A DNA stretch of 64,000 bases, from the NCBI GenBank assembly GCA_014654265.1, contig JACWDI010000001.1:1-64000 (forward strand). Reading direction: 5' to 3'. The notes beneath the pieces are model-generated. The model saw only the letters and a program-made list of their open reading frames with translations. It was not told where the DNA came from and made no database searches. Of this stretch, positions 48,151 to 58,964 are shown piece after piece. The stretch comes from Pelagibacterales bacterium SAG-MED11. GTDB lineage: Bacteria > Pseudomonadota > Alphaproteobacteria > Pelagibacterales > Pelagibacteraceae. Position 1 is the stretch's first letter. Each line of letters opens with the position of its first letter. A program made the translations under genes and the position numbers.

Positions 48151-48603
48151 CTATTTCTTTAATTGAATAGATCCACCAATTTTTTCTAGTTTCTCTACAG
48201 CTGATTTAGATGCCAAATCTGCTTCAATATTAATTTTATCTTTAATCACACCTGACCCTAAGATTTTTAATTTTACTGAGTTTTTATTTATCAAGCTCAA
48301 CTTTTTTAACAGATCTGAATTCAAAATATCAGTACTCTTAATATTTTTTTTATCAATATATGATTGAATTTTATCTAGATTTAAAATTGCAATATTGTCT
48401 TTACTAACTGTATTAAAGCCTCTTTTAGGCAACCTTCTATATAGAGGCATCTGACCACCCTCAAAACTTTTTATTGCAACACCTGATCTAGATTTTTGAC
48501 CTTTAACACCTCTACCTGACGTTTTGCCTTTTCCTGAGCCAATACCTCTGCCAACTCTAATTTTTGTTTTATTTCTTTTAGTTCTGTTATTTAAACTTAT
48601 CAT
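48151..48603 (-). CDS. rplO: Ribosomal protein L15
   Basis: Large-subunit assembly protein. The 150 residues show RGIGSGKGKTSGRGVKGQKS, GGQMPLYRRLPKRGF and a diverged C-terminal domain with the typical VIKDKINIEADLASKSAVEKL. The ATG overlaps the rpsE stop by one base, leaving no room for rpmD (L30), which normally sits here. Confidence 0.96.
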   Translation of the reverse strand: MISLNNRTKRNKTKIRVGRGIGSGKGKTSGRGVKGQKSRSGVAIKSFEGGQMPLYRRLPKRGFNTVSKDNIAILNLDKIQSYIDKKNIKSTDILNSDLLKKLSLINKNSVKLKILGSGVIKDKINIEADLASKSAVEKLEKIGGSIQLKK

Positions 48604-49118
48604 TATCCTCTTTTTTCAATAATTTCTGAAATTTTTTTATTTCTAATTGATGATATTTGTTTTGGAGAGTTTTGTTTTAACAACGCTTTCATTGTGGCTC
48701 TTATGACATTATGTGCATTTGAAGTACCCATTGATTTAGCAACAATATCTTTTACTCCTAAAACTTCACATACAGCTCTTACAGGGCCACCTGCTATTAT
48801 ACCTGTCCCCTTTGATGCAGCTCTTAAAACAATTCTTCCCGATCCATCTTTTGCTTTAACATCATGATGAATAGTTCTACCTTCTCTTAATGGAATGTGA
48901 ATTAATTTTCTCCTTGCCATTTCATTTGCTTTCTTAATAGCATCAGGAACTTGTTTGGCCTTTGCATGTGCTATACCAATTTTACCTGACTGATTACCAA
49001 CTACAACTAATGCAGAAAATCCAAATCTTCTTCCACCTTTTACGACTTTTGTAATACGATTTATATGGACTAATTTTTCCAGTATATCATCATTTTTTTT
49101 GTCTTTAAAATTTTCCAT
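48603..49118 (-). CDS. rpsE: Ribosomal protein S5
   Basis: Small-subunit protein involved in decoding fidelity. The 171 residues have VHINRITKVVKGGRRFGFSA, VGNQSGKIGIAHAKAKQVPDA, VKAKDGSGRIVLRAASKGTG and AGGPVRAVCEVLGVKDI, spanning the dsRBD-like and ribosomal S5 domain 2 folds. Neighbours are rplR (2 bases away) and rplO (1-base overlap). Confidence 0.98.
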   Translation of the reverse strand: MENFKDKKNDDILEKLVHINRITKVVKGGRRFGFSALVVVGNQSGKIGIAHAKAKQVPDAIKKANEMARRKLIHIPLREGRTIHHDVKAKDGSGRIVLRAASKGTGIIAGGPVRAVCEVLGVKDIVAKSMGTSNAHNVIRATMKALLKQNSPKQISSIRNKKISEIIEKRG

Positions 49119-49120
49119 TT

Positions 49121-49477
49121 TTAAAACTCCATTCCATTTTTACGAAGAGTTTCTGCAAAAATCTTTACTCTCCCATGATACTTGTAAACACCTCTATCAA
49201 AATAAATTTTTGTTATTTTCTTTTCTTGTGCTTTTTTTGCTAACTTTTCTGCAACAATTTTTGATAGTTCAGTTTTATTAGTTTTTGTTCCAGATTTAAT
49301 ATCTTTTTCTATAGATGAAGCTGATAAAAGAGTTATATTTTTTAGGTCATCAATAATTTGAGCAGATATATTTTTAGATGATCTAGAAATACTTAATCTA
49401 AACCTGTCATTTGAAGAGACTTTTTTGACTTTATTACTAACTCTAAACCTTTTTCTTTTAGTTGTGTCTAATTTCAT
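49121..49477 (-). CDS. rplR: Ribosomal protein L18
   Basis: Binds 5S rRNA with L5. The 118 residues include [29 protein letters not shown] and [21 protein letters not shown] with a C-terminal NGMEF. It overlaps rplF by one base. Lysine-rich composition is typical for this genome. Confidence 0.96.
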   Translation of the reverse strand: MKLDTTKRKRFRVSNKVKKVSSNDRFRLSISRSSKNISAQIIDDLKNITLLSASSIEKDIKSGTKTNKTELSKIVAEKLAKKAQEKKITKIYFDRGVYKYHGRVKIFAETLRKNGMEF

Positions 49478-50016
49478 TATTTTTTCTTTCCTTCTTTTTT
49501 AAGAACATACTGTCCTTTTTCTCTAACCCCTTTGCCTTTATATGGCTCTATTTTTCGTAAAGTTTTGAGCTTTGAAGCAATTGCTCCTACTTGCTGTTTG
49601 TCTGCACCTGTAATTTTTAAAGTTGTTTGCTTTTCTACTGCAATTTTTATTCCCTCAGGAATGTCAAAGTTAATATCGTGACTATATCCTAATTGTAAAT
49701 TTAGCTGATTTCCTTTTAAGGCAGCTCGGTATCCTACTCCAATTAACTCAAGTATTTTTTCATATCCAGCACTAGATCCAATAACCGCATTATTGATTAA
49801 ACTTCTATTCATTCCCCATAATCTTTTTGTTTCTTGGTCAATTTTTTTAGGCTTAATAGAAATTTCCTTACCATCTTTAATATCAAGATTAAAAATCTCT
49901 AAATTAATATTAATTGATTTTTTACCTAATGGACCCTCTATGTTTAAATTATTGCCTGCCAAGACAACTTTTACTTTTTCAGGAATAGAAATATTTATTT
50001 TACCAATTTTAGACAT
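49477..50016 (-). CDS. rplF: Ribosomal protein L6
   Basis: Large-subunit protein near the factor-binding site. The 179 residues form the usual two repeated domains: the first with [19 protein letters not shown] and the second with [19 protein letters not shown] and [22 protein letters not shown]. The end [21 protein letters not shown] is the family signature. It overlaps both rpsH and rplR by one base. Confidence 0.97.
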   Translation of the reverse strand: MSKIGKINISIPEKVKVVLAGNNLNIEGPLGKKSININLEIFNLDIKDGKEISIKPKKIDQETKRLWGMNRSLINNAVIGSSAGYEKILELIGVGYRAALKGNQLNLQLGYSHDINFDIPEGIKIAVEKQTTLKITGADKQQVGAIASKLKTLRKIEPYKGKGVREKGQYVLKKEGKKK

Positions 50017-50411
50017 TAAAATACCTTACAAATTATTTCACCACCAACTTTTTGTTTTCTTGCATCTATATCAGTCATAACTCCTTTTGGGGTTGAGACG
50101 ATAGCAATACCTAATCCATTATTAATTTTAGGCAAACTATCAGCACTTGAAAATATTCTTCTACCAGGTTTAGAAACTCTCTCAAATGTACTTATAACTG
50201 GATTGCCTGAGTGATATTTCAGCTCTAAAGATAAAAGTGGTTTATTATTTTCTTTATTTATTTTAAAATCTTTAATAAATCCCTCATTTTTTAGAATATC
50301 TGCAATTTTCATCTTAAAATTAGATGATGGTAAATCTACCTTTTTGTGATTTCTCACTTGAGCATTTTTAATTCTTGCTATCATATCTCCAATTGGATCA
50401 CTTAAACTCAT
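50016..50411 (-). CDS. rpsH: Ribosomal protein S8
   Basis: Small-subunit central-domain assembly protein and, in E. coli, a translational repressor of the spc operon. The 131 residues include SLSDPIGDMIARIKNAQVR, GFIKDF, RVSKPGRRIF and NGLGIAIVSTPKGVMTD. It lies 10 bases after rpsN. I did not find an obvious S8-binding hairpin resembling its rRNA site in the short spacer. Confidence 0.97.
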   Translation of the reverse strand: MSLSDPIGDMIARIKNAQVRNHKKVDLPSSNFKMKIADILKNEGFIKDFKINKENNKPLLSLELKYHSGNPVISTFERVSKPGRRIFSSADSLPKINNGLGIAIVSTPKGVMTDIDARKQKVGGEIICKVF

Positions 50412-50421
50412 ATATTCCTTT

Positions 50422-50727
50422 CTACCAACTTGATTTAACTAAACCTGGTATCTTTCCTTGTAAACCAAGTTGTCTTAACGCTATTCTTGATATTTTTAAT
50501 TTTCTATAAACCCCGTGTGGTCTTCCAGTTATCTGACATCTGTTCATAACTCTAACCTTTGCTGAATTTCTAGGTAATTTCGATAATTTTTGTTGAGCCT
50601 TGAATCTTTCCTCTAAGGGAAGTTTTTTATTCATAACTATCTTTTTTAATTTTTCTCTCTTTGAATACAATCTATTAGATAATTTAATTCTTTTGTTATT
50701 TTTATTAATTGAACTTAACTTGGCCAT
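50422..50727 (-). CDS. rpsN: Ribosomal protein S14, zinc-independent type
   Basis: Small-subunit head protein. The 101-residue long form lacks the CxxC pairs of zinc S14 and carries [20 protein letters not shown] and [18 protein letters not shown]. It lies between rplE and rpsH, the standard spc order. A single base separates it from rplE. Confidence 0.97.
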   Translation of the reverse strand: MAKLSSINKNNKRIKLSNRLYSKREKLKKIVMNKKLPLEERFKAQQKLSKLPRNSAKVRVMNRCQITGRPHGVYRKLKISRIALRQLGLQGKIPGLVKSSW

Positions 50728-50728
50728 T

Positions 50729-51283
50729 TTAGTTTTCTCCTTTTTTGATAAACGGAAAGTTTAATTTTTCTAATAAAGCAAAACTATGTTCTTTGCTTTT
50801 TGATGTAATAACTACAATTATATCTATGCCTCTCACTTTGTCAGCTCTATCAAAACTTACTTCAGGAAATATTATATGTTCTTTTACACCAAACGTATAA
50901 TTGCCAAATTTATCAAAACCTTTAGATGATAAACCTCTAAAATCTTTTATCCTAGGTAACGCTATATTTACTAATCTATCTAAAAACTCATACATTTTAT
51001 CTTTTCGTAAAGTTACTTTTAAACCAGCATTAGACCCTTTTCGGGTTTTAAAATTAGCGACAGATTTTTTAAATTTCGTTATAACTGGTTTTTGTCCAGT
51101 AATTTTAGCTAAATCTTCTTCACATGATTTTAGAATTTTAGAATCGTTACCATCTAAACCAAGACCCATATTTAAAACAACTTTTTCAATTTTTGGACCC
51201 ATATATAAGTTTTTAAAACCAAATTGGTTTTTCAATGAAAGTTGTATTTCTTTATAATAAAGTTCTTTCAATCTTGGAGTCAT
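50729..51283 (-). CDS. rplE: Ribosomal protein L5
   Basis: 5S rRNA-binding protein of the central protuberance. The 184 residues have [58 protein letters not shown] and [19 protein letters not shown], in the expected order. It overlaps rplX by one base. Confidence 0.98.
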   Translation of the reverse strand: MTPRLKELYYKEIQLSLKNQFGFKNLYMGPKIEKVVLNMGLGLDGNDSKILKSCEEDLAKITGQKPVITKFKKSVANFKTRKGSNAGLKVTLRKDKMYEFLDRLVNIALPRIKDFRGLSSKGFDKFGNYTFGVKEHIIFPEVSFDRADKVRGIDIIVVITSKSKEHSFALLEKLNFPFIKKGEN

Positions 51284-51531
51284 TATTTTTTAGCCTCAGT
51301 TTTTTTATTTTTATTTTTTTCAGTAATTAATTTTAAGTTAGATATGTGAATAAAGCTTTCTTTTGAGATAATTCCACCTTTTTTTTCTTTTGTTGTTTTA
51401 ACATGTTTTTTAACCATATTAATTTCTTTAACTTTAGCTCTATTTTTAGATCTATCTATTTCGATTACTTCACCCTCTTTTTTTTTATCTTTTCCAACTA
51501 AAATTTTAACTTTTAAGCCTTTTTTAATCAT
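51283..51531 (-). CDS. rplX: Ribosomal protein L24
   Basis: Assembly initiator of the large subunit. The 82 residues show the KOW motif [19 protein letters not shown] and [17 protein letters not shown]. It is shorter than the usual 100 or so, with a truncated C-terminal part replaced by a lysine-rich tail ([12 protein letters not shown]). The order rplN-rplX-rplE confirms the call. Confidence 0.95.
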   Translation of the reverse strand: MIKKGLKVKILVGKDKKKEGEVIEIDRSKNRAKVKEINMVKKHVKTTKEKKGGIISKESFIHISNLKLITEKNKNKKTEAKK

Positions 51532-51899
51532 TATAAAACCTCTGGAGCCAATGAAATTATTTTCATTTGTCCTTTATTTCTTAATTCTCTTGTAACCGGA
51601 CCAAATATTCTTGTTCCTACTGGTTCACCTTTATCATCTACTAAAACTGCTGCATTATTATCAAATCTTACTTTTGACCCATCGTCTCTATGGATCCCTT
51701 TTTTTACTCTTACAACTACTGCTTTATGAACAGAACCTTTTTTAACTTTACCTTTTGGAATTGCTTCCTTTACAGCAATAACAATTGTATCACCAATACT
51801 AGCATATCTCCTTTTCGATCCACCTAAAACTTTAATGCATTCAATTCTTTTTGCACCAGTATTATCAGCTACATTTAATTCTGTTTGGACTTGTATCAT
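51531..51899 (-). CDS. rplN: Ribosomal protein L14
   Basis: Intersubunit bridge protein. The 122 residues are highly conserved: [58 protein letters not shown] and [13 protein letters not shown]. It overlaps its neighbours rpsQ and rplX by one base each. Confidence 0.99.
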   Translation of the reverse strand: MIQVQTELNVADNTGAKRIECIKVLGGSKRRYASIGDTIVIAVKEAIPKGKVKKGSVHKAVVVRVKKGIHRDDGSKVRFDNNAAVLVDDKGEPVGTRIFGPVTRELRNKGQMKIISLAPEVL

Positions 51900-52135
51900 T
51901 ATTTTGAATTCTCCATTACTTGAAATTTTTTATTTTTTGAAAATGGTTTACTTTCTATAATCGAAACTTTATCCCCTAATTTAAATTTATTATTTTCATC
52001 GTGAGCATTATACTTTTTTTTGACTTTAATTACTTTTTTTAATAAAGGGTGTGAATACTTTCTCTCCACCAAGACTGTAATAGTCTTATTTGGTTTATCA
52101 CTTACAACTACACCGGTTAAAATTTTTTTAGGCAT
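51899..52135 (-). CDS. rpsQ: Ribosomal protein S17
   Basis: Small-subunit primary binding protein. The 78 residues have [40 protein letters not shown] and [18 protein letters not shown]. It overlaps rpmC by 8 bases. Confidence 0.97.
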   Translation of the reverse strand: MPKKILTGVVVSDKPNKTITVLVERKYSHPLLKKVIKVKKKYNAHDENNKFKLGDKVSIIESKPFSKNKKFQVMENSK

Positions 52136-52319
52136 TTAATTTTCCTTTTAACATTGTCTTTAATCTTGCTATTGTTTTTCTTGTTTCACTAATTTTTGCA
52201 GGATTTGTTATTTGAGAATTAATTTTTTGAAACCTAAAATTAAATAAGTCCTTTTTAGATTTGTCTATATTTTTCATAATTTCATCTTTTGATAATTTTT
52301 TAATCTCTTTTTTTTTCAT
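52128..52319 (-). CDS. rpmC: Ribosomal protein L29
   Basis: Small helical protein at the exit tunnel. I start at ATG 52317-52319 (63 residues, [14 protein letters not shown]), one base after the rplP stop, rather than at the in-frame TTG three codons upstream. The body contains [19 protein letters not shown] and [14 protein letters not shown], the L29 signature. Confidence 0.95.
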   Translation of the reverse strand: MKKKEIKKLSKDEIMKNIDKSKKDLFNFRFQKINSQITNPAKISETRKTIARLKTMLKGKLNA

Positions 52320-52320
52320 T

Positions 52321-52731
52321 TTAAGCAAATCTTTTAATTGTTTTTGTTTTAATTGGTAATTTAGCAGATGCTTTATATAAAGCTTCTTTAGCTATCTGCT
52401 CTGAAACTCCATCAACCTCAAATAAAATTCTTCCTGGTTTAACTCTACAAGCATAAAATTCAGGTGAACCTTTACCTTTTCCCATTCTTACTTCAATAGG
52501 TTTTTTAGAAACTGGTATATTTGGAAAAATTCTAGTCCAGACTCTACCTTGTCGCTTCATATGTCTTGTGAGTGCAACTCTAGCTGCCTCTATTTGTTTC
52601 CCTGTTACTCTTTCTGGTGACAATGCTTTTAGCGCATAGGCTCCGTAGTTTATAAAGTTAGCTCTTGAGGCAGTTCCATGAATTCTACCTTTATGAGCTT
52701 TTCTCCATTTTGTTCTAACCGGTTGCAACAT
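52321..52731 (-). CDS. rplP: Ribosomal protein L16
   Basis: Organises the peptidyl-transferase A site. The 136 residues have [59 protein letters not shown] and [20 protein letters not shown]. No base separates it from rpsC. Standard order rpsC-rplP-rpmC. Confidence 0.98.
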   Translation of the reverse strand: MLQPVRTKWRKAHKGRIHGTASRANFINYGAYALKALSPERVTGKQIEAARVALTRHMKRQGRVWTRIFPNIPVSKKPIEVRMGKGKGSPEFYACRVKPGRILFEVDGVSEQIAKEALYKASAKLPIKTKTIKRFA

Positions 52732-53412
52732 TTATTTTCTATCCTCTTTTGGTGTTACCTTATTAGTTTCTTGACTAAATTCTCTTGCAAATACTTCGCC
52801 CTTATAGATCCATACTTTTATTCCTATTATTCCATAAGTAGTTAATGCTTCTGCTTCAGCATAATCTATATCTGCTCTTAAAGTATGAGAAGGTATACTT
52901 CCATCTCTTAACCATTCTGTTCTAGCAATTTCATTTCCACCTAATCGACCACTAACAGATACTTTAATTCCTTTTGCTCCTAATCTTAAACAAGATTGCA
53001 TAGCTCTTTTCATTGCTCTTCGGTATGAAATTCTTTTTACTAATTGTTGAGCAATATTTTCAGCTACAAGATATGCATTGGTCTCAGGTTTTTTAACTTC
53101 TTTAATATTTAATGTGACTTCATTAGTGGTAAATTTTGATAAATTATTTTTGATTTTATCTATATCACTACCTTTTTTTCCTATTACAAACCCTGGTCTA
53201 GACGTGTAAATAGTCACGTAACACTTATTAGCTGTTCTTTCTATCATAACTTTAGATACACCAGAGTTTATAACATTTTTTTTGATATACTCTCTTATCT
53301 TGAAGTCTTCTATAAGGTAGTTTCCGAAGTCTTTTTTCTTAGCATACCAAACAGAGTCCCAACCTCTGTTGACACCTAATCTAAATCCAACTGGATTAAC
53401 TTTTTGTCCCAT
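52732..53412 (-). CDS. rpsC: Ribosomal protein S3
   Basis: mRNA-entry-channel protein. The 226 residues include [20 protein letters not shown], the KH domain with [36 protein letters not shown] and [16 protein letters not shown]. Its start overlaps the end of rplV by 17 bases. Confidence 0.98.
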   Translation of the reverse strand: MGQKVNPVGFRLGVNRGWDSVWYAKKKDFGNYLIEDFKIREYIKKNVINSGVSKVMIERTANKCYVTIYTSRPGFVIGKKGSDIDKIKNNLSKFTTNEVTLNIKEVKKPETNAYLVAENIAQQLVKRISYRRAMKRAMQSCLRLGAKGIKVSVSGRLGGNEIARTEWLRDGSIPSHTLRADIDYAEAEALTTYGIIGIKVWIYKGEVFAREFSQETNKVTPKEDRK

Positions 53413-53794
53413 GACTCTCCATTTTTTTTATTTCTGATAAAATTATAGTAACACTTGAATATGGTTTTAGTATTGGTGCCGCTCTTCCTTTGGCTCTAGG
53501 TCTGAATCTTTTCATTGTAATTTTTTTTCCACAATATGCTTCTTTAACAATCAATTTATCAATATCATATTGAAAATTATTTTCTGCATTAGCAACTGCT
53601 GAGCTTATTGTTTTTCTTATATCTCGAGTAATTCTTTTTTCAGAAAATTGTAGATCTCTAATAGCTATATCGACTTTTTTTCCAACTATACCTTTTAAAA
53701 TAGGATTAAGTTTTCTAACACTAGATCTAATATTGTTATTAATAGACTTAACTAATTTATCTTTATTTTTATCAATTTTGTTTTTTTTATTCAT
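53396..53794 (-). CDS. rplV: Ribosomal protein L22
   Basis: Lines the nascent-peptide tunnel. The 132 residues carry [30 protein letters not shown] and [21 protein letters not shown] lysine-rich N-terminal stretch of about 20 residues ([20 protein letters not shown]) precedes the domain, longer than usual. It overlaps rpsC and follows rpsS by 2 bases. Confidence 0.96.
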   Translation of the reverse strand: MNKKNKIDKNKDKLVKSINNNIRSSVRKLNPILKGIVGKKVDIAIRDLQFSEKRITRDIRKTISSAVANAENNFQYDIDKLIVKEAYCGKKITMKRFRPRAKGRAAPILKPYSSVTIILSEIKKMESHGTKS

Positions 53795-53796
53795 AA

Positions 53797-54096
53797 TTAT
53801 TTCTTAGGTGCTGCTTCAGCTGGCTTTGCTTTTTTATCTGCAGGTGTATGTCCAAAAAAAGTTCTTGTTGGTGCAAATTCACCTAATTTGTGTCCTACCA
53901 TATCTTCAGAAACTGTTATCGGTATAAATTTTTTTCCGTTATAAATTAAAAAACTTACCCCTACAAAATCAGGGATTATAGTAGATTTTCTTGACCAAGT
54001 TTTAATAGGTATTTTTTTAGGATCAACTTTATATTTATCAACTTTTTTTATTAAGCTTTCTTCAACAAAAGGTCCTTTCCAAACTGCTCTAGCCAT
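53797..54096 (-). CDS. rpsS: Ribosomal protein S19
   Basis: Small-subunit head protein. The 99 residues have [40 protein letters not shown] and [18 protein letters not shown]. The tail [14 protein letters not shown] is a short lysine/alanine/proline addition to the standard 92-residue protein. It overlaps rplB by one base. Confidence 0.97.
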   Translation of the reverse strand: MARAVWKGPFVEESLIKKVDKYKVDPKKIPIKTWSRKSTIIPDFVGVSFLIYNGKKFIPITVSEDMVGHKLGEFAPTRTFFGHTPADKKAKPAEAAPKK

Positions 54097-54935
54097 TATT
54101 TTGTGTCCTTCCTTTTGTTTCTTCTTCTTACAATAAATTTATCTGTTCTTTTATTATCTCTAGTTTTAAGACCTTTAGCTGATTGACCAGTTGGAGACAC
54201 TGGATGTCTTCCTCCTGCAGTTTTACCTTCTCCACCTCCATGTGGGTGATCAACAGGGTTTTTAACTACACCTCTTGTATGAGGTTTTCTTCCAAGCCAT
54301 CTAGATCTTCCAGCTTTTCCTATTTTCGTATTTTTTTGATCTGGATTGCTTAAGACACCAATTGTAGCTAAAGATCTAGAATCAATTTTTCTTACCTCAC
54401 CTGAAGCTAGCTTTATCAGACTATAGTTACCATCAATACCACTTATGGTAACTGAGGTACCAGCTGATCTAGCAATTTTTCCACCAGCACCTGGTTGGAT
54501 TTCAACATTATGTATGTCAATACCCACAGGTATGTCTTGTAATGGCATACAATTTCCAATTTTAATCTCTTTTTTAGATCCATTTTCTATTTTATCACCT
54601 ACGTTAATTTTTTGTGGAGCTAGATAGTATGCGTGAGAATTATCTTCAAATTTAACTAACATTATGTAGCAAGATCTATTTGGATCGTATTCAATTCTCT
54701 CTACAATTGCAGGCATATCAATTTTTTTTCTATAAAAGTCAACTTGTCGATACATCTTTTTATGTCCACCAGCTCTGTTTATAGAAGTAATGTGACCGTT
54801 ATTATTTCTACCTTTCATTGAATTTTTTGGAGATACCAAAGATTTAAAAGGTTTACCTTTCCATAATCCTGTTCTATCTACTAGAATAGTGCCTCTAGTT
54901 GATTTTGTGTATGGTTTAAAAGTTTTTAATGCCAT
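54096..54935 (-). CDS. rplB: Ribosomal protein L2
   Basis: Core large-subunit protein needed for subunit association and peptidyl transfer. The 279 residues include [60 protein letters not shown] and the functional [20 protein letters not shown]. It is the longest ribosomal protein here and is followed by rpsS. Confidence 0.99.
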   Translation of the reverse strand: MALKTFKPYTKSTRGTILVDRTGLWKGKPFKSLVSPKNSMKGRNNNGHITSINRAGGHKKMYRQVDFYRKKIDMPAIVERIEYDPNRSCYIMLVKFEDNSHAYYLAPQKINVGDKIENGSKKEIKIGNCMPLQDIPVGIDIHNVEIQPGAGGKIARSAGTSVTISGIDGNYSLIKLASGEVRKIDSRSLATIGVLSNPDQKNTKIGKAGRSRWLGRKPHTRGVVKNPVDHPHGGGEGKTAGGRHPVSPTGQSAKGLKTRDNKRTDKFIVRRRNKRKDTK

Positions 54936-54937
54936 TT

Positions 54938-55231
54938 TTAAATTCCTGTAGTTAGGTCGATACTTTGACCTTTTTTAAGCGTAACTATAGCTTTTTTAAA
55001 TCCTGAGACTTTTACCTTTTTTCCTCTTGTTAGCTTAGTTCTATTCTGTTTATTAATAATATTAATTTTAGTAACATTAACTTTAAATATTTTTTCAATA
55101 TTAGTTTTTAAATTTTTCTTATTTGCATTTGAGGGAACTTTAAAAACAATTTTGTTCTGCTCAGATAAATTAGTTGATTTTTCTGTAACCAGGGGAGACA
55201 AAATTTTATCATATAAATGTATTTTATCCAT
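54938..55231 (-). CDS. rplW: Ribosomal protein L23
   Basis: Docking site for SRP and trigger factor at the tunnel exit. The 97 residues have LSPLVTEKSTNLSEQNKIVF, ANKKNLKTNIEKIFKVNVTK and KKVKVSGFKKAIVTLKKGQS. It lies between rplD (1 base) and rplB (2 bases). Confidence 0.96.
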   Translation of the reverse strand: MDKIHLYDKILSPLVTEKSTNLSEQNKIVFKVPSNANKKNLKTNIEKIFKVNVTKINIINKQNRTKLTRGKKVKVSGFKKAIVTLKKGQSIDLTTGI

Positions 55232-55232
55232 T

Positions 55233-55856
55233 TTATGTATACCTTTTTTCTAATTCTTTTATTGAAGTTTCTGTAAATACTACTTTTTTGAATTTAACAA
55301 TATCAAAAGCACTAAAATGATTTATATCAGTTACTTTGATATTTGGAATATTCCTTATTGATTTTTCTATTTTTTCTTTTGATGTTTTGTCTAATATAAT
55401 TATTGAGTTTGTTATTTGAAATTTCTTTAAAATAATATCCATTTCTTTAGTTTTTTTTATTTCTGAATTGAAATCATTAAAAACTAATAAGTTATTATTT
55501 TGAACTTTATCACTAATTAGAGATGCTATACTTTGCTTTTTTTCACTCTTATTCAATTTTCTTTTTTTATAAGCTAATTGACCTTTTGGTCCATGGGCAA
55601 CACCACCGCCAACAAATATTGGAGCCTTTCTACTTGCATGTCTTGCATTACCAGTACCTTTTTGAGCATAAATTTTTGATGTTGGACCAGCTACCTCATT
55701 TTGTTGTTTTGTTTTTGCATGTCTTCCTTTGTAATTAGCATTTGTTTTATACAAAACAGTTTCAACCAACTTCCTATTAACTTTTGCAGAAAAGATATTA
55801 TCTAAAACTTCAATACTATTTTTTTTGCCGTTTAAATCTAATTTATCTATTTTCAT
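55233..55856 (-). CDS. rplD: Ribosomal protein L4
   Basis: Tunnel constriction protein; in E. coli L4 also regulates the S10 operon. The 207 residues show AKTKQQNEVAGPTSKIYAQK, GTGNARHASRKAPIFVGGG and HGPKGQLAYKKRKLNKSEKK, the extended tunnel loop, followed by a divergent globular part. The sequence leaves no long leader ahead of the operon, so E. coli-style L4 attenuation is not evident. Confidence 0.96.
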   Translation of the reverse strand: MKIDKLDLNGKKNSIEVLDNIFSAKVNRKLVETVLYKTNANYKGRHAKTKQQNEVAGPTSKIYAQKGTGNARHASRKAPIFVGGGVAHGPKGQLAYKKRKLNKSEKKQSIASLISDKVQNNNLLVFNDFNSEIKKTKEMDIILKKFQITNSIIILDKTSKEKIEKSIRNIPNIKVTDINHFSAFDIVKFKKVVFTETSIKELEKRYT

Positions 55857-56566
55857 TATTTTTTCTTTTTCTCTGGTGTTTTCTTTGCTTCTTCTGCTTT
55901 TTTAATTTTTTCACTCATTGTCAATTTACTTATGTTTTTAACTGATCCTTTGACTAAGATTTCAGCATTTTTTGATCCAGGTATAGAACCTTTTAAATAA
56001 AGAAGTTCATTTTCTAAATCTGTTTTTATTATCTCTATATTTTGCATGGTTCTAAGTTTATCACCCATATGACCAGCCATTTTTTTTCCTTTAAAAACCT
56101 TTCCTGGATCTTGTCTTTGACCAGTTGATCCATGAGATCTATGAGATATGGAAACACCATGAGTGGCTCTTAAACCACCAAAATTATGTCTTTTCATTGC
56201 ACCAGCAAAACCTTTACCTATAGTTTTAGATCTCGTGTCTACAAATTTAATGTCTTTAAATATCTCAAGTCCAAATTCATTTCCCTCTTTAAAGTTTTCA
56301 GTATTTGTAACCCGATATTCCTTCAATTTCTTTTTAGCTTCAGTGTTTTTTTTTGAAAAAAAGCCTTTCATAGCTTTTGTTAACTTTGAGTTTTTAATTT
56401 TTCCATACCCAAGTTGAACAGCTTTATACCCTCTTTTATCTTCTTCTATAACTTGGATAACTCTTGCTTTTTCCATTTTTAAAACAGTTACTGGAACTAA
56501 CTGTCCTGATTTATAAAATTCTCTAGTCATTCCAATTTTTTTTCCTATTAAAGCTATCTCACTCAT
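55856..56566 (-). CDS. rplC: Ribosomal protein L3
   Basis: Core large-subunit assembly protein. The 236 residues include ALIGKKIGMTREFYKSGQLV, GKGFAGAMKRHNFGGLRATH, SHRSHGSTGQRQDPGKVFKG and KKMAGHMGDKLRTMQNIEII. A lysine/glutamate/proline tail (AEEAKKTPEKKKK) lengthens the C-terminus. It overlaps rplD by one base. Confidence 0.98.
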   Translation of the reverse strand: MSEIALIGKKIGMTREFYKSGQLVPVTVLKMEKARVIQVIEEDKRGYKAVQLGYGKIKNSKLTKAMKGFFSKKNTEAKKKLKEYRVTNTENFKEGNEFGLEIFKDIKFVDTRSKTIGKGFAGAMKRHNFGGLRATHGVSISHRSHGSTGQRQDPGKVFKGKKMAGHMGDKLRTMQNIEIIKTDLENELLYLKGSIPGSKNAEILVKGSVKNISKLTMSEKIKKAEEAKKTPEKKKK

Positions 56567-56568
56567 AA

Positions 56569-56877
56569 TTAAATTTTAATCTCCACGTCAACACCAGATG
56601 CTAAATCAAGTTTCATTAATGCTTCAACTGTTTGGGGTGTTGGTTCAATTATATCTATTAATCTCTTATGCGTTCTAGTCTCAAATTGCTCTCTGCTTTT
56701 TTTGTCTATGTGTGGTGACCTTAAAACTGTATATCTTTCAATTCTAGTAGGTAAAGGTATTGGTCCTTTGATAGTAGCACCAGTTCTCTTAACAGTATTA
56801 ACAATTTCTTCCGTTGAAGCATCTAGTATCTTATTATCATACGCTCTAAGTTTGATTCTAATATTTTGTTTTTCCAT
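56569..56877 (-). CDS. rpsJ: Ribosomal protein S10
   Basis: Small-subunit protein that also pairs with NusB in antitermination. The 102 residues have [40 protein letters not shown] and [20 protein letters not shown]. It follows fusA after only 2 bases; the tuf gene usually found between them is missing here. nusB is in the same window (1145-1549). Confidence 0.98.
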   Translation of the reverse strand: MEKQNIRIKLRAYDNKILDASTEEIVNTVKRTGATIKGPIPLPTRIERYTVLRSPHIDKKSREQFETRTHKRLIDIIEPTPQTVEALMKLDLASGVDVEIKI

Positions 56878-56879
56878 TA

Positions 56880-58958
56880 TTAACCTGCAATCTTTTTAGT
56901 TACTTCGTCTTGAACATTCTGTGGTACTTTTGAATAATGATCAAAGAACATAGAATATTGAGCTCTTCCTTGAGACATTGATCTTAAATTATTTATATAT
57001 CCAAACATATTGGCAAGAGGAACCATCGCGGTAATCACAGTAGCATTTCCTCTTTGTTCTTGAGTACTTATTTGTCCTCTTCTACTATTAAGATCACCAA
57101 TTACGTCACCCATATAGTCTTCAGGTGTTACAACCTCAACTCTCATAACTGGTTCTAATAATTTAAGAGTTCCTTTAGTACATGCTTCTTTAAAACATGC
57201 TCTACTAGCTAACTCGAATGCTAAGACACTAGAGTCTACATCGTGATGTAGTCCATCTAAAATTGTTACTTTATAGTCAATCATTGGAAACCCAGCTAAA
57301 ATTCCACCATCAGAAACAGTTTCAATTCCTTTTTCAACACCAGGAATAAATTCTTTTGGAATAGCTCCACCTTTAATTTTACTTTCAACAGATCTACCTG
57401 CACCTGGTTCTTGAGGTTCTACTAAAAGTTTAACTTTAGCAAATTGACCTGCACCACCACTTTGTTTTTTATGAGTGTATTCAACCTCAGAAGCATTTTC
57501 TAATGTCTCTCTGTACGCGACTTGAGGAGCTCCAACATTAGCCTCAACTTTAAATTCTCTTTTCATTCTATCTACAATTATATCTAGATGAAGTTCACCC
57601 ATTCCTTTAATTATAGTTTGTCCAGATTCTTCATCTGACGTTACTCTAAATGAAGGATCTTCTTTAGCTAATCTGCCTAAAGCTTCACCCATTTTCTCTT
57701 GGTCAGCTTTAGTTTTTGGTTCAACAGCAATTTCAATTACTGGATCAGGAAATTCCATTGGCTCTAATAAAACAGGTTTTTCTTCATCACACAGAGTGTG
57801 ACCTGTAATAGTATATTTCAAACCAGCCAAAGCAACGATATCTCCTGCATTAGCTTCTTTGATATCTTCTCTTGAGTTTGCATGCATTAGAAGCATTCTA
57901 CCAACTCTTTCTTCTTTCTCTTTAGATGAGTTATAAATTCCTGTTCCAGTTTTAATAGTACCTGAGTAAACTCTTATAAAAGTCAGAGAACCAACAAATG
58001 GATCATTTGCTACCTTAAAAGCTAGAGCAGAAAAACCTGCTCCATCCTCAAATTTCATCTCTATTTCTTCCTCAGAACCAGGTTTAGTTCCTTGTATAGA
58101 ACCAATATCTATTGGACTTGGTAAATAATTAATTACAGCATCAAGTAAAGGTTGCACACCTTTGTTTTTAAATGCAGAACCTGTTAAAATTGGTACAAAA
58201 CTAAAATTAAGTGTACCTTTTCTAATACATTTAATTAAATCTTCTTCTTTAATTTCATCACCATTTAAATAAGACTCCATTAGTTTTTCATCTTGTTCAA
58301 CAGCCATTTCAACTAATTCCGTTCTATATTTTTGAGATATTTCTTTTAGATCATCAGGAATCTCTTTATATTCCCATTCAGCTCCCAAAGCTTCATTTTT
58401 CCATACTTGGGCTTTCATTTTAACTAGATCCACAACTCCGGTTAAAGAAGACTCAATACCAATTGGAACTTGTATTGGTAATGGTTTTGCACCTAGTCTA
58501 TCTTTAATCATGTCAACACATCTAAAAAAATCTGCACCAGTTCTATCCAATTTATTAACAAAACAAATTCTAGGAACTTTGTATTTGTCTGCTTGTCTCC
58601 AGACAGTTTCTGATTGAGGTTCTACACCTGCTACACCATCAAAAACAGCGACCGCACCATCTAAGACTTTTAAAGATCGTTCAACTTCAATAGTAAAATC
58701 AACGTGGCCAGGGGTATCAATAATATTAATTCTGTGATCTTGCCAAAAACAAGTAGTAGCGGCTGAAGTAATAGTAATACCTCTTTCTTGTTCTTGCTCC
58801 ATCCAATCCATTGTTGCAGCACCATCATGCACTTCACCAATCTTATGACTTTTTCCAGTATAATATAAAACTCTTTCAGTAGTTGTTGTCTTACCAGCAT
58901 CAATGTGGGCCATGATACCAATATTTCTGTACTTATCTAATGTATGAGTTCTAGCCAT
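56880..58958 (-). CDS. fusA: Elongation factor G
   Basis: GTPase driving translocation and, with RRF, ribosome recycling. The 692 residues have [20 protein letters not shown] (G1), [12 protein letters not shown] (switch regions), [18 protein letters not shown] (G3) and [12 protein letters not shown] (G4), then the domain II-V series ending in [19 protein letters not shown]. It follows rpsG by 6 bases in the str order. Confidence 0.99.
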   Translation of the reverse strand: MARTHTLDKYRNIGIMAHIDAGKTTTTERVLYYTGKSHKIGEVHDGAATMDWMEQEQERGITITSAATTCFWQDHRINIIDTPGHVDFTIEVERSLKVLDGAVAVFDGVAGVEPQSETVWRQADKYKVPRICFVNKLDRTGADFFRCVDMIKDRLGAKPLPIQVPIGIESSLTGVVDLVKMKAQVWKNEALGAEWEYKEIPDDLKEISQKYRTELVEMAVEQDEKLMESYLNGDEIKEEDLIKCIRKGTLNFSFVPILTGSAFKNKGVQPLLDAVINYLPSPIDIGSIQGTKPGSEEEIEMKFEDGAGFSALAFKVANDPFVGSLTFIRVYSGTIKTGTGIYNSSKEKEERVGRMLLMHANSREDIKEANAGDIVALAGLKYTITGHTLCDEEKPVLLEPMEFPDPVIEIAVEPKTKADQEKMGEALGRLAKEDPSFRVTSDEESGQTIIKGMGELHLDIIVDRMKREFKVEANVGAPQVAYRETLENASEVEYTHKKQSGGAGQFAKVKLLVEPQEPGAGRSVESKIKGGAIPKEFIPGVEKGIETVSDGGILAGFPMIDYKVTILDGLHHDVDSSVLAFELASRACFKEACTKGTLKLLEPVMRVEVVTPEDYMGDVIGDLNSRRGQISTQEQRGNATVITAMVPLANMFGYINNLRSMSQGRAQYSMFFDHYSKVPQNVQDEVTKKIAG

Positions 58959-58964
58959 AATCTA

